A stretch of DNA of 64,000 nucleotides, from the NCBI GenBank assembly GCA_945878865.1, contig CAMCUD010000007.1, forward strand, positions 1 through 64,000. The letters are read 5' to 3'. A model generated the notes under the pieces. That model made no database searches and had not been told where the DNA came from. It saw only the letters and a program-made list of their open reading frames with translations. The position numbers and the translations under genes were made by a program. Origin of the DNA: Bifidobacterium breve. Lineage in GTDB: Bacteria > Actinomycetota > Thermoleophilia > Solirubrobacterales > Solirubrobacteraceae. Of this stretch, positions 24,862 to 33,707 are shown in pieces. Every line of letters starts with the position of its first letter. Position 1 is the stretch's first letter.

Positions 24862-26079
24862 GTGGATCTCGCGGTCGTCTGTGAGGAGCTGTCAAAGCGC
24901 TACCTCCTCGGTGAGGAGCACAGCCCGGTCACATCGATGGTCGAGCTCGCGCAGGCCCGTCTGCGGGGAGCAGGGCGCCGGCGGACGCCACGGGAGGAGA
25001 TCTGGGCGCTGCGCGACTTCGACCTCGAAGTCCAGGAGGGAGAGGTCCTCGGTCTCATCGGCCGCAACGGCGCTGGGAAGAGCACGCTGCTGAAGATTCT
25101 GTCGCGCATCACCGAGCCCACCAGCGGGCGCGCGCGCATCCGCGGCCGGGTCGGCGCGCTCCTGGAGGTCGGCACCGCTTTCGACCCGGAGCTGACCGGG
25201 CGCGAGAACGTGTTCATCAACGGCGCGCTCTTGGGGATGACTCGGCGCGACGTGGAACGCCGCTTCGACGACATCGTCGAATTCGCGGGTGTCGAGCGGT
25301 TCATCGACACGCCGGTGAAGCGGTTCTCATCGGGGATGTTCCTGCGGCTGGGGTTCGCCGTCGCCGCGCACATGGAGCCCGAGATCATGGTGGTCGACGA
25401 AGTGCTGGCGGTCGGCGACGCCGAGTTTCAGCGCCGCTGCCTCTCGCGCATGTCGGCGCTCGGGCAGGAGGGGCGGACCGTCCTGTACGTCTCGCACGAC
25501 CTCGCGTCGCTCGCCCAGCTCTGCTCGCGCTGCGTGTGGATCGACGCCGGGTCCGCGCGGGCGGACGGCCCACCTGCGGCGATCATCGCCCGGTATCTCG
25601 AGGAGGGTGTTCCCGACGCCGCTCGGTTGACGGTGGAGCAGCGCGGTCCGATCCGTCTCGAGCACATCGAGCTACGCGACGATGAAGGACGTCCGACCGA
25701 GTCCGTCGAGCGCGGCACCCCGTTGCGCGTCGCGCTGCGGATCGCCTTGCGCGAGCGGCGCCTGCGCGCCGACGCGGCGGTGTGGATCCTCGACGAGCGC
25801 GGTCGCCGCATCTTCGACGAGGCGCTCCTCGACGACCTCTCCCGTGCCGGCATCCTCGACGAGCCTGGCGTGCACGAGCTGGTACTCGAGGTGCCGCCGC
25901 TCCTTCCGCCTGGCAGGTACGTCATCGGCGTCTGGCTCGGCGACGAAGAGGACGGGACCGTGCTGGACACTGAGGTTCTCCGCTTCGACGTGCCCCGTGG
26001 ATCCACCGATCGAGCCGACGCTGCCAAGCGCGTGCGCGCGGTGAGCCCGGTCGTGCGCTGGGCGCACGACCGGCTGTGA
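24862..26079 (+). CDS. ABC polysaccharide exporter ATPase with carbohydrate-binding C-terminus (Wzt-like)
   Basis: A 405-residue ATPase. Walker A is GRNGAGKST, followed by the polysaccharide-subfamily signatures GALLEVGTAFDPELTGREN and FSSGMFLRLGFAVA (replacing LSGGQ), Walker B IMVVDEVLAVGD and the H-loop VSHD. Residues about 260-385 form a beta-sandwich Wzt C-terminal domain that in O9a-type systems recognises the modified chain end. This implies that export may depend on a terminal modification, for which the methyltransferase at 21315 is a candidate. GTG start. It converges with uspA. Confidence 0.93.
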   Translation: MDLAVVCEELSKRYLLGEEHSPVTSMVELAQARLRGAGRRRTPREEIWALRDFDLEVQEGEVLGLIGRNGAGKSTLLKILSRITEPTSGRARIRGRVGALLEVGTAFDPELTGRENVFINGALLGMTRRDVERRFDDIVEFAGVERFIDTPVKRFSSGMFLRLGFAVAAHMEPEIMVVDEVLAVGDAEFQRRCLSRMSALGQEGRTVLYVSHDLASLAQLCSRCVWIDAGSARADGPPAAIIARYLEEGVPDAARLTVEQRGPIRLEHIELRDDEGRPTESVERGTPLRVALRIALRERRLRADAAVWILDERGRRIFDEALLDDLSRAGILDEPGVHELVLEVPPLLPPGRYVIGVWLGDEEDGTVLDTEVLRFDVPRGSTDRADAAKRVRAVSPVVRWAHDRL

Positions 26080-26086
26080 CGGGCGC

Positions 26087-26569
26087 TCAGCCCTTCGGCG
26101 GCTTGTGCTCGTCGTCGCGCAGGACGAGCACCGCGCGGTGGGCGTGGTGCAGCACGCCCTGCGAGACGCTGCCCAGCAGCGCTGAGCGCATCCGCCCGTG
26201 GCCGCGCGAACCGACGACGATGACGTCAGCGTCGACCTCGTCGGCGAGCGACACGATGCCGTGCCACGTCGGCGCGTCCTCGGTCACCTTGGCTTCGGCG
26301 TCGAACCCGGCCGCCTTCGCGGCCTCGACGCCCTCGCCGGCGACGCGGTGCGCGGTCTCGTTGACGGCCTTGTCGACGCGCTCCTGACTCTCAATGTCCA
26401 GCGGATCGATCGTGCCGAGCGCTCCCGGCGCCGACAGCACGGGCGTCGGCTCCCAGACGATCCCGATGAACGCCTTCGCGCCGGGGAACAGCGCGCCGGC
26501 GCGGGCCAGCGCGTGCTTGGACGAATCAGAGCCGTCGTAGGCGATGAGCAGAACGGTGTCGGAGGGCAT
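26087..26569 (-). CDS. Universal stress protein UspA family
   Basis: A 160-residue single Usp domain. It starts with LIAYDGSDSSKHALARA and ends with the ATP-binding GSRGHGRMRSALLGSVSQGV motif (G-2x-G-9x-G-S), so it is an ATP-binding type. The C-terminal DEHKPPKG is a short tail. Its function is general stress adaptation; targets are not predictable. Single gene with TACGAT eight bases before the ATG. It ends seven bases from the wzt stop on the other strand. Confidence 0.92.
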   Translation of the reverse strand: MPSDTVLLIAYDGSDSSKHALARAGALFPGAKAFIGIVWEPTPVLSAPGALGTIDPLDIESQERVDKAVNETAHRVAGEGVEAAKAAGFDAEAKVTEDAPTWHGIVSLADEVDADVIVVGSRGHGRMRSALLGSVSQGVLHHAHRAVLVLRDDEHKPPKG

Positions 26570-26577
26570 CAGCGCGC

Positions 26578-26583
26578 ATCGTA
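26578..26583 (-). promoter_or_regulatory. Putative -10 box of uspA-like gene
   Basis: TACGAT eight bases before the ATG at 26569, between the tyrosine kinase stop (26597) and the start codon. Confidence 0.45.
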
Positions 26584-26596
26584 CGCGCTGGGCCCG

Positions 26597-28396
26597 TCAC
26601 GCTTCGTCCGTGCCGCCCTCGTCACCCTTGCCGCCGCCGCGGTTGCGCCGCCGCCGGCGGGTGCGGGTCGCCGTGGCGCTGGGCGCCGGGGCCTCCTCGC
26701 TTGCCGCGACGTCCTCGTCGTCGGCCTCGGCCTCGACGGACGCCGCTTCACGGACGAAGTCCGCGGCGTCCCCCGCGTGCGACTTCGAGCCGTTCGGCGC
26801 GGGCTCGGGGAGGTCGTCCTCCGGCGCCGGCGCCGGGCCGGGCCGCGCGACGAGCCCCGGCTCGCGGGCATCATCGGCCTGCCCGGGAGCCGCTGCGTAG
26901 CTGTAGCCCGAGTACCCCGCGTAGTCGCCGACCCGCGCGCCGCCGTTGATGACGACGCCCAGCACCGGCGCGTTGAACTTCACGAGCTGGCGGCGCAGAT
27001 GCGCGAGCTGGTCGCGCTGCGTCTTGCCCAGCCGGGTGACGACGAGCACGCCGTCGACCTGCGAGAGGAGCGGGATCGGGTCGGAGACGACGGGCACGGG
27101 GGCCGTGTCGAGCACGATGTAGTCGTAGCGGCGGCGGACCTCGCCCAGCAGGGACGTCATGTTCTCCGACTCGAGCAGGTCGCCGGGGTTCGGCGGCTTC
27201 GGGCCGGCGTAGAGGACGTCGAACGTGTGGCCCGGGCCGTGCTCGTAGTGCTGCAGCGCGTCGGAGAGCGACACCTGCTCGCTCAGCACGGTGCTCAGGC
27301 CCTTCTCGCCTGGAGTCGCGCCCATCTTCAGCGCGAGGACCGGGCGGCGCAGGTCGGCTTCGACGAGCAGCACCTTCGCGCCGCTCTCGGCGGCCGCCAG
27401 CGCGAGGTTCCATGCGACGGTGCTCTTGCCCTCACCGGGCGCCGAGGACGTGACGAGGATGCACGACGCGTCCTTGCTGGCCTCGAAGTAGCGCAGCTCC
27501 GCGCGCAGCAGCCGGAACGCCTCGACATCGGTGGGCCGCAGCGCCTCCAGGCCCCCCTTCTGCTTCTGGATCGCCTTGCTCTGCGGCACGACGCCGAGCA
27601 CCGGCGCCTCGACGGAGTCCTCGATCTCGTCAGCGTCGCGGATCCGGCGGTCCAGGCGGTCGATGAGCAGCGCGAGCGCGACGCCGAGCAGCAGCCCGAG
27701 GAAGATGCCGAGCGCCACGTTGCGCTTGGTCTTCGGCGACGACGGCACGTCGGGGATCGACGCGCGCTCGACGAGCTGCACGTTGCCGGTCTGGATTGAC
27801 GCGAGGTTCTGCAGGTCGCGCAGCTGGGCGACGAGCTTGTCGATCGAGGCCTGGTTGGCGTCGGCGTTGCGCAGGCGCTCGATGCGGCGCTCGAGCAGCG
27901 CGATCGCGCGGTCGATCGATTCGCGCTGGCTGTCGCGGCGGAACTCCACGAACTGCTGCGCGAACGTCGTGGCGGTCAGCGCGGCGATCCGCGGATTCGG
28001 GTCGGTCGCGACGACCTGCGCGAGGTCGTCGGTGCCCGACTGCGAGACCGTCACGTTGACGTTCGGGTTCGGGACGCGCGACTCGAGCGCGGCTGCGGTC
28101 CGGTCGGAGATGACGTCGAGCGACGCCAGCGCCGTATTCGTCGCGGCCTCGCGCTCCTGGTCGACGTTGTAGTCGACGACGCCGAGCAGATCCTGGCCGA
28201 CGTTGGACTTCTGGAACAGCAGCGTCGCCGTGGCCGAGTACTCCTTCTGCTGCGAGAGGGAGAACGCGAGCGCCGCGGCGGGCGTCACGATCACGCAGAT
28301 GGCGACGATCCACCAACGTCGACGCAGCGCCTTGAGAATGTCGCGAAGGCCGAAGCCGCCGTCGGTCTCGGGCTCAGGAGCCAAGAGAGATGTCAC
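26597..28396 (-). CDS. Wzz-type chain-length regulator fused to BY-family tyrosine autokinase
   Basis: A 599-residue co-polymerase of the Wzc/CapAB type. TM1 is about 29-48, the extracytoplasmic Wzz domain with coiled coil (150-195) follows, and TM2 is about 226-246. The cytoplasmic kinase has Walker A SSAPGEGKST at 317-326, Walker A' VLLVEADLRRP at 342-352 and Walker B YDYIVLDTAPV. The tail after about 500 has three clustered tyrosines (YSGYSY), then a long acidic and Pro/Arg-rich disordered end with few tyrosines, unlike the Tyr-rich tail of Wzc. GTG start. It likely controls polymer length for the Wzx/Wzy locus 8 kb away. Confidence 0.9.
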   Translation of the reverse strand: MTSLLAPEPETDGGFGLRDILKALRRRWWIVAICVIVTPAAALAFSLSQQKEYSATATLLFQKSNVGQDLLGVVDYNVDQEREAATNTALASLDVISDRTAAALESRVPNPNVNVTVSQSGTDDLAQVVATDPNPRIAALTATTFAQQFVEFRRDSQRESIDRAIALLERRIERLRNADANQASIDKLVAQLRDLQNLASIQTGNVQLVERASIPDVPSSPKTKRNVALGIFLGLLLGVALALLIDRLDRRIRDADEIEDSVEAPVLGVVPQSKAIQKQKGGLEALRPTDVEAFRLLRAELRYFEASKDASCILVTSSAPGEGKSTVAWNLALAAAESGAKVLLVEADLRRPVLALKMGATPGEKGLSTVLSEQVSLSDALQHYEHGPGHTFDVLYAGPKPPNPGDLLESENMTSLLGEVRRRYDYIVLDTAPVPVVSDPIPLLSQVDGVLVVTRLGKTQRDQLAHLRRQLVKFNAPVLGVVINGGARVGDYAGYSGYSYAAAPGQADDAREPGLVARPGPAPAPEDDLPEPAPNGSKSHAGDAADFVREAASVEAEADDEDVAASEEAPAPSATATRTRRRRRNRGGGKGDEGGTDEA

Positions 28397-28481
28397 CTTC
28401 CGTCATCAAGTTGCTCGTCCCCAAGAGTAGGGATGCGGCGACGCGGGTTCACCTTCGCCGTGGACAAACTTCTTCCCTGCA

Positions 28482-29294
28482 CTATCGACACAAGAGCACC
28501 GCGGCCCAATCCCCGCCCGTCCGCCGGTCGCGTTCCTTCAGCCCGAATCGTTCGAAGGCCGCGGCCACCTCGTCGGCCTGCTCACGCAGCAGACCACTGA
28601 TGATCAGCTGATCAGGCTGATCGCCCCGGAAACCGGCGCGTGAGACGGCGAGCAGCAGCGGCCGCAGCAGGTTGGCCACCACCGTGGGCGCACTGGGCGC
28701 CGGCCCGTCGCGCAGCAGGTCGAACCCGCTGACCGCGACCTCCACCCCGTTGACCTCCGCGTTCTGGCGTGTCGCCGCCACGCTCTCGCGCTCGTGGTCC
28801 ACGCCGGCCACCGGATCCCAGCCGAGCTTCGCCGCCGCGATCGCCAGCACCCCGGAGCCGCAGCCCAGATCCATGAGAGCGCCGCCCGGCTCGAGCTCGA
28901 GCAGGAGCTCCAGGCAGAGCCGGGTCGTGTCGTGCGCGCCGGTGCCGAAGGCCTGGCCCGGGTCGATGACGACCTCCTCGACCCCTTCGGGCGCGGGATC
29001 GGCCCACGGCGGACGGACGTGGAGGCGGTCGCCGATCGTGATCGGCTGGTGAAACGCCTTCCAGCGCTCGGCCCAGTCGTCGGCGACCTCCTCGGTCACC
29101 ACCTCGACGAGCGTCCCGCCCGCGGCGGCCTGGAGGTCGGGCAGCGCCGGCAGTTCCCCGGGCGCGCCGTAGACGGCGTATTCGATGCGGTCCCCGAGGT
29201 CACGCTCCTCCACCCCGCCCGGGACGAGCTCGAGGAGCTCGGCGAGCGCGAGGTCGGCGTGGTCGCGGGGAACGCGGAGGGCGAGACGAAGCAT
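28482..29294 (-). CDS. prmA: Ribosomal protein L11 methyltransferase
   Basis: A 270-residue PrmA-family enzyme that methylates ribosomal protein L11 using SAM. The N-terminal substrate domain is followed by VIDPGQAFGTGAHDTTRLCL (the family PGxAFGTGxHxTT block), DLGCGSGVLAIAAAKLG (SAM loop) and VVANLL (catalytic NxL-type motif). The C-terminus ends GDWAAVLL. ATG start directly at the foot of a 15-bp hairpin. Its location downstream of dnaJ is common in Gram-positive lineages, although an OmpA-domain gene intervenes here. Confidence 0.94.
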   Translation of the reverse strand: MLRLALRVPRDHADLALAELLELVPGGVEERDLGDRIEYAVYGAPGELPALPDLQAAAGGTLVEVVTEEVADDWAERWKAFHQPITIGDRLHVRPPWADPAPEGVEEVVIDPGQAFGTGAHDTTRLCLELLLELEPGGALMDLGCGSGVLAIAAAKLGWDPVAGVDHERESVAATRQNAEVNGVEVAVSGFDLLRDGPAPSAPTVVANLLRPLLLAVSRAGFRGDQPDQLIISGLLREQADEVAAAFERFGLKERDRRTGGDWAAVLLCR

Positions 29295-29334
29295 GTGGCC
29301 GACAGGATGCCCGTTGGCGGCGGCATCCTGTCGG
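29295..29334 (-). terminator. Perfect 15-bp hairpin between ompA-like gene and prmA
   Basis: GGCCGACAGGATGCC and its exact complement flank a ten-base spacer. It begins 20 bases past the ompA-like stop and ends at the base next to the prmA ATG. It may terminate the upstream transcript, or attenuate or restrict prmA translation. It has no U-tract. Confidence 0.65.
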
Positions 29335-29354
29335 CCGGCTCTGCACCCGCTACG

Positions 29355-31427
29355 TCATCGCGCGTAGCGGACCACCAGCTCGACCCGGCGGTTCATCGCC
29401 CGGCCCTTCGCGGTGCGGTTGTTCGCGCGCGGCTGGGTCTGGCCCGCCGTGACGCTCGACATCTTCGCCTTGACGCCCTTGGCCTTCAGCGCCCGGCAGA
29501 TCGCCTTGGCCCGCGCGAGGCCGAGCGAGCGGTTGGCCTCCGCCGAGCCCGTGCCCGAGCGCGCCGTGTGGCCGGTGCACCGCACCGAACGCACGCCGCT
29601 GAGCTGCTTCGCCGTCGTGGCGACCCACGCGCGGGCCGCGGCGGTCAGCTCCGCGCTCTGGTCGGTGAAGATGCCCGTCTGCGGGGCGATCTTCACCTGC
29701 GCGGGCAGCAGGCGGCTCGCACCGGACGCACGCAGCGCGGCCCCGCCGCCCTTCGGCCACGCGGTCATGTCGAGCGAGACCTTCACGCCGCCCAGGCGCT
29801 GCACGAGCTTGCGGCCCGTCGCGTTGAGCTTGAGCTTGAGCTTGGCGTTGCGCGTGCCGTTCTTCGACACGTACGTGCCCGTGCCGATCTTCACGCGCGC
29901 GGCGGCGCCGTTGAGGTTGGCGTAGATGTCGACGACGCACTTCGTCAGGGTCACGCCGCTGACGACGCAGCCGACGGCCATCTCGCTATCGCCCGGCTCG
30001 AGGTTGAGCTTGGCGTCGACGTCGACCCGCGGGTTCGTCACCGTCCACGTCACCTCAAGGACAGCGCCCGCGCCGGCCTCGTTGGTCTGGTAGATCCGGA
30101 CCTTGTTCAGGCCGGGCGTCAGGCCGCTGAGCTTCAGCGGCGAGGAGCACGGCTTCGGGGTGCCGTTGTTGACGATGCAGGTGTAGCTGCCGCCGGCCTC
30201 GCCGGTCCAGGTCAGCTCGGCGTCGCGGGATGTCGTCACCGACGGCGGCGCGGTGCCGAGCTTCGGCGCAGCGGGCTTCGACTTCGCCGGGGGCGCCGGC
30301 GTGGTGGGCGTCGGCGTGCTCTCGGTCGGCTTGGCGATGACGCGCACCGTCACGGTGCGCGCGCTGGTCATCGGCGCGTTCGTGTCGGAGTCCGTCGCGT
30401 CGACGGCGATCTGCGCCGACTGGCCGACCGCCGAGGCAGGCGCGTTCAAGGAGACCGACGCCGTGCCGCTGCCGGTCGTCGACGAGCCCCACGTCGGCAC
30501 GCCGCCGACGGCCATCGTCAGGGTCTGCCCCGCGTCGGGATCCGTCGCGCTGAAGTTCAGCGTCGTCGGCGTGTCCGGGTAGATCTCCACGACGCCTGAG
30601 GATGAGGACGCGTCAAAGACGGGCGGCGCGTTGTTGGAGACCGTCAGCAGCAGGTCGCGCTCGGTGTACTGCCCGAGGTCGTCGGTGATGCGGACCTTGT
30701 AGACGTAGTAGTGGCCGACGGTCAGGCCCGACGTCGTCGCGAACGGGATCGAAACGAGGCCGCTGCTCGTGACGTCGACGAGGTTCGTCGCCGGCGCGGT
30801 GGTGTCGTAGGTCGATGTGGCGCCGGAGTCGCCGCTCTGCAGGAGCTTGAAGGTCGGCGCGTTGCCGGATTCGGTCTTCGTCGCGAGCTGCTGCGAGTAC
30901 GCGGCAAGCTTGGAGACACCGAGCGCCGGCTGGCTGGTGATCTCGGGCGTCTGGTGGACGAACCCGGCCTGCTTCTTGACGTTGGCCACCACGGTGATGG
31001 TGCTCGGCGCGGTGTTCTGGATGCCGCCGACGCGCGCGCTGGAGGCCATCTTGACCTGGAAGACGCCGTCGGTCTCGCTCGCGACGCTCACGCTGAACGT
31101 GCCGGTGGTCGTCACCGAGCCCGGCGTGCAGGCGCTGATGACCTGGTCGCCCGACGGGATCGAGATCGACTGGTCAGAGCCACCCGGCGGCTTGTACGTG
31201 ACCGTGCCGAGTTCCTTGTTCGGCGCCGAGCAGTTGCCGGCGCCATTACGGGCGATGAGGCTGACGGTGCCGGTGAGCTGACCGGATCCGTCGATCTTCG
31301 CCGTCAGCGAGGCGCCCTTCAGGTGGGATGCCTGCGCCGGGGCGGCGAGGCCGAAGACGGCGCCCGCGAACGCGAGCAGCGTGACGCTCAGCGCGCGGGC
31401 GCGCCGAGGCGGGGAAAAACGAGACAC
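29355..31427 (-). CDS. Large secreted protein with C-terminal OmpA-like domain
   Basis: A 690-residue exported protein. A signal peptide covers 1-33 (cleavage near AQAS). Several beta-sandwich, Ig- or cadherin-like segments follow (for example PDTPTTLNFSATDPDAGQTL near 290). A Thr/Pro-rich linker lies near 385-405. Residues about 590-690 match the OmpA peptidoglycan-associating domain (CTGHTARSG, LARAKAICRALKAKGV, GRAMNRRVEL). The usual GHTD aspartate, which helps bind diaminopimelate, reads Ala here, while the LAR arginine is kept. GTG start with GGAG five bases upstream. It lies between dnaJ and prmA. Confidence 0.85.
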   Translation of the reverse strand: MSRFSPPRRARALSVTLLAFAGAVFGLAAPAQASHLKGASLTAKIDGSGQLTGTVSLIARNGAGNCSAPNKELGTVTYKPPGGSDQSISIPSGDQVISACTPGSVTTTGTFSVSVASETDGVFQVKMASSARVGGIQNTAPSTITVVANVKKQAGFVHQTPEITSQPALGVSKLAAYSQQLATKTESGNAPTFKLLQSGDSGATSTYDTTAPATNLVDVTSSGLVSIPFATTSGLTVGHYYVYKVRITDDLGQYTERDLLLTVSNNAPPVFDASSSSGVVEIYPDTPTTLNFSATDPDAGQTLTMAVGGVPTWGSSTTGSGTASVSLNAPASAVGQSAQIAVDATDSDTNAPMTSARTVTVRVIAKPTESTPTPTTPAPPAKSKPAAPKLGTAPPSVTTSRDAELTWTGEAGGSYTCIVNNGTPKPCSSPLKLSGLTPGLNKVRIYQTNEAGAGAVLEVTWTVTNPRVDVDAKLNLEPGDSEMAVGCVVSGVTLTKCVVDIYANLNGAAARVKIGTGTYVSKNGTRNAKLKLKLNATGRKLVQRLGGVKVSLDMTAWPKGGGAALRASGASRLLPAQVKIAPQTGIFTDQSAELTAAARAWVATTAKQLSGVRSVRCTGHTARSGTGSAEANRSLGLARAKAICRALKAKGVKAKMSSVTAGQTQPRANNRTAKGRAMNRRVELVVRYAR

Positions 31428-31467
31428 AGGGGCTCCAGGGTTGGGACAGCGAAGCTGGTCCTATGTC

Positions 31468-31489
31468 CGTCGGCAACCGCTCGCCGACG
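31468..31489 (-). terminator. Short hairpin after dnaJ
   Basis: CGTCGGC and GCCGACG flank an eight-base loop, 35 bases past the dnaJ stop and 41 bases before the start of the ompA-like gene. It is a possible terminator or attenuator; only seven pairs and no U-tract. Confidence 0.35.
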
Positions 31490-31523
31490 CTGAAGCTCCC
31501 CTGGACGGAGCGTCTAGCCCGAA

Positions 31524-32633
31524 CTACAGATGCAGCGCGCGCCGCAGCTTCTGCCCGAGGGTCTCGTCGCTGCGCAGGTTGTCCTCATCGAGGCTGTCGG
31601 CCAGCTGGCGCAGGAGGTCCTTCTGCTCGGGGCGCAGCCGCCGCGGGATCACCACGTCGACGACGACCTTCAGATCGCCCCTGCGCCCCGGGCGCTGGAG
31701 GATCGGCATGCCGCGGTGGCGCAGCGTGATGACCTCGCCGGGCTGCGTGCCCGCCGGGATCTCCAGCTCCTCCTCGCCCTCGAGCGTGGGAACGGGAAGC
31801 GTCGTCCCGAGCGCCGCCAGCGGCGCGGCGACGTCGAGCGCGCAGATGAGGTCGTCGCCGTCGCGGACGAACCGCTCGTCCTCACGTACCCGCACGCGCA
31901 CGTAGAGGTCCCCCGGCATGCCGCCCGGCTCGCCGGCGTGCCCGCGACCGGAGAGGCGGATGCGCTGCCCGTCGCTGATTCCTGCGGGGACGTCGACCTT
32001 CAATGTGCGCTCGCGCACCTCGCGGCCGCGGCCGTCGCACTGCGCGCACGGGTTCTCCGGGATCTTCCCGCTGCCGTCACAGCGATCGCAGGCGACGGTG
32101 CGCACCATCTGCCCGAACGGCGTGCGCTGCACGGCCTGCAGCCGCCCCGCCCCACCGCAGCGCTCGCACGTGACGATCGGCGTGCCCGGCTCGGCGCCGT
32201 TGCCGTGGCAGCGCTCGCACGTGTCGACGACCTCGAAGCTGACCTCGACCGAGGAGTCCGTCGCCGCCTCGGCGAGGTCGAGCGTGACCTCCACGAGCGC
32301 GTCGTCGCCGGGCGCCGGCCCGCGGCCGAACCCGCCACCGCCGCCGAAGAACGCTTCGAACAGATCGCTGAACGACCCGAAGGCGCCCATGTCGGGCGCA
32401 GCGCCACCGCGCTTCAGGCCTTCGTAGCCGGCCTGGTCGTAGATCGCGCGCCGCTCGGGGTCGGAGAGGATCTCGTAGGCCTCGGCGGCCTCCTTGAACT
32501 TCTCCTCGGCCTCCGGGTCGTCGGTGTTGACGTCCGGGTGCAGCTCACGAGCGAGCCGGCGGAAGGCCTTCTTGATCTGGGTCTCGTCGGCGTCACGGTC
32601 GACGCCGAGCACCTCGTAGGCGTCGCGGGGCAT
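31524..32633 (-). CDS. dnaJ: Chaperone DnaJ
   Basis: A 369-residue class A J-protein that stimulates DnaK ATPase. The J domain has the HPD motif (ARELHPDVN), then a Gly/Phe-rich stretch ([11 protein letters not shown]). Four CxxCxGxG zinc repeats follow ([32 protein letters not shown]), then the beta-sandwich client-binding and dimerisation domains. Class A architecture is complete. ATG start; TACACT eleven bases upstream suggests its own promoter besides read-through from hrcA, whose stop is 26 bases upstream. dnaK and grpE are outside the window. Confidence 0.97.
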   Translation of the reverse strand: MPRDAYEVLGVDRDADETQIKKAFRRLARELHPDVNTDDPEAEEKFKEAAEAYEILSDPERRAIYDQAGYEGLKRGGAAPDMGAFGSFSDLFEAFFGGGGGFGRGPAPGDDALVEVTLDLAEAATDSSVEVSFEVVDTCERCHGNGAEPGTPIVTCERCGGAGRLQAVQRTPFGQMVRTVACDRCDGSGKIPENPCAQCDGRGREVRERTLKVDVPAGISDGQRIRLSGRGHAGEPGGMPGDLYVRVRVREDERFVRDGDDLICALDVAAPLAALGTTLPVPTLEGEEELEIPAGTQPGEVITLRHRGMPILQRPGRRGDLKVVVDVVIPRRLRPEQKDLLRQLADSLDEDNLRSDETLGQKLRRALHL

Positions 32634-32644
32634 CTCGGGCGGAG

Positions 32645-32650
32645 AGTGTA
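32645..32650 (-). promoter_or_regulatory. Putative -10 box of dnaJ
   Basis: TACACT eleven bases before the dnaJ ATG, inside the 26-base gap after hrcA. Confidence 0.4.
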
Positions 32651-32659
32651 GGAGCGCCG

Positions 32660-33676
32660 TTACGCGTCTTCGTAGACGTCAGTCACAAACCGAGACAACT
32701 GGTGGGCCACTTCACGGACCGTCCCGATCGTGCGCGGGTAATCCATGCGCAGCGGCCCGATCACGCTGACCGTCCCCAGCGCCCGCTGCGGCAGCCCGTA
32801 GCCCGACGCGACGATCGCCAGCGAGCGCATCGCCGGCACCGGATTCTCGGCGCCGATGCTCACCATGACGTCGCGCTGCCCGACGGCGGCGCGCAGGAGC
32901 TCCAACAGCGTCACGCGCCGCTCGAGCATGTTCATGAGCTCGTTGATCTGCGTGACGTCCTGCACGCGATGCTCGGCCAGCAGCCGCGCGGCGCCGTCGA
33001 CGTAGAGCGTGTCGTCCGCGGTCTCAGCGAGCTCGGTGAACGCGGGTGCGAGGCTGGTAAGGAACGCCTGCTCGCGCGGGTCGAGGGAGGGGTCCTGCAG
33101 CCGGCTGCGCAGGGTGCGGGCGCCGAGACCGAGCCCGATGAGCTGCTCGTTGAGGTACTCCCCCGCCCAGCTGACCAGCCCGGGATCGACCGGATCCTCA
33201 TAGGTGAAGACGCGCTTGGTCACGCCGCCCGTGGACGTGATGACGACGACCATCAGCACCTGCGGCTGGAGGTTCAGGACCTCGACGTGGCGGACGGTGG
33301 AGGTGTCGATCGGCGGCGCGGAGACGATCGCCAGCAGGTCGGTGACCTGGGACAGCGTCTCGGTGGCGACGCGCATCGCTTCGTCGATCTGCAGGCGGAC
33401 GAGGCTGAGTTCGAGGCTGTGGTCGCGCGCGGGCTCGGGCAGCAGGCGATCGACGAAGTAGCGGTAGCCGGCATCTGTGGGCACCCGCCCGGCGGACGTG
33501 TGCGGATGCGCGAGCAGCCCGTGCTCCTCGAGCTGGGCCAAGTCGTTGCGGATGGTCGACGGGCGGACGCCGAGGTCGTCGTCCTGGGCGAGCGCCTTGG
33601 AGCCGACCGGCTGGGCGGTCTGCTGGTAGGTCAGGATGACCTTGCGGAGGACCTGCTCCTGGCGGGGAGTCAGCAC
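32660..33676 (-). CDS. hrcA: Heat-inducible transcription repressor HrcA
   Basis: A 338-residue winged-helix repressor of heat-shock genes. The N-terminal DNA-binding domain has [33 protein letters not shown] and [18 protein letters not shown], all near-identical to family consensus. A GAF-like domain and the terminal [19 protein letters not shown] close the protein. The GTG at 33676 is six bases after a TAGAAT hexamer and lies inside a ten-base inverted repeat, so autorepression is plausible. It precedes dnaJ, as in many Gram-positive bacteria, although a canonical CIRCE (TTAGCACTC) is not seen. Confidence 0.96.
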   Translation of the reverse strand: MLTPRQEQVLRKVILTYQQTAQPVGSKALAQDDDLGVRPSTIRNDLAQLEEHGLLAHPHTSAGRVPTDAGYRYFVDRLLPEPARDHSLELSLVRLQIDEAMRVATETLSQVTDLLAIVSAPPIDTSTVRHVEVLNLQPQVLMVVVITSTGGVTKRVFTYEDPVDPGLVSWAGEYLNEQLIGLGLGARTLRSRLQDPSLDPREQAFLTSLAPAFTELAETADDTLYVDGAARLLAEHRVQDVTQINELMNMLERRVTLLELLRAAVGQRDVMVSIGAENPVPAMRSLAIVASGYGLPQRALGTVSVIGPLRMDYPRTIGTVREVAHQLSRFVTDVYEDA

Positions 33677-33700
33677 GCCTGCATTCTAGGTGCAGGCGTG
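33674..33700. promoter_or_regulatory. Ten-base inverted repeat over the hrcA start codon and -10
   Basis: CACGCCTGCA and its exact reverse complement are separated by seven bases. One arm contains the complement of the hrcA GTG start, and TAGAAT (33683-33688) lies across the spacer. The position fits an autorepressor operator, or a translation-blocking hairpin in a longer transcript. The arms do not match canonical CIRCE. Confidence 0.6.
33683..33688 (-). promoter_or_regulatory. Putative -10 box of hrcA
   Basis: TAGAAT (close to consensus TATAAT) six bases before the hrcA GTG, implying a leaderless message. No good -35 is seen. Confidence 0.5.
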
Positions 33701-33707
33701 GCGGGTG

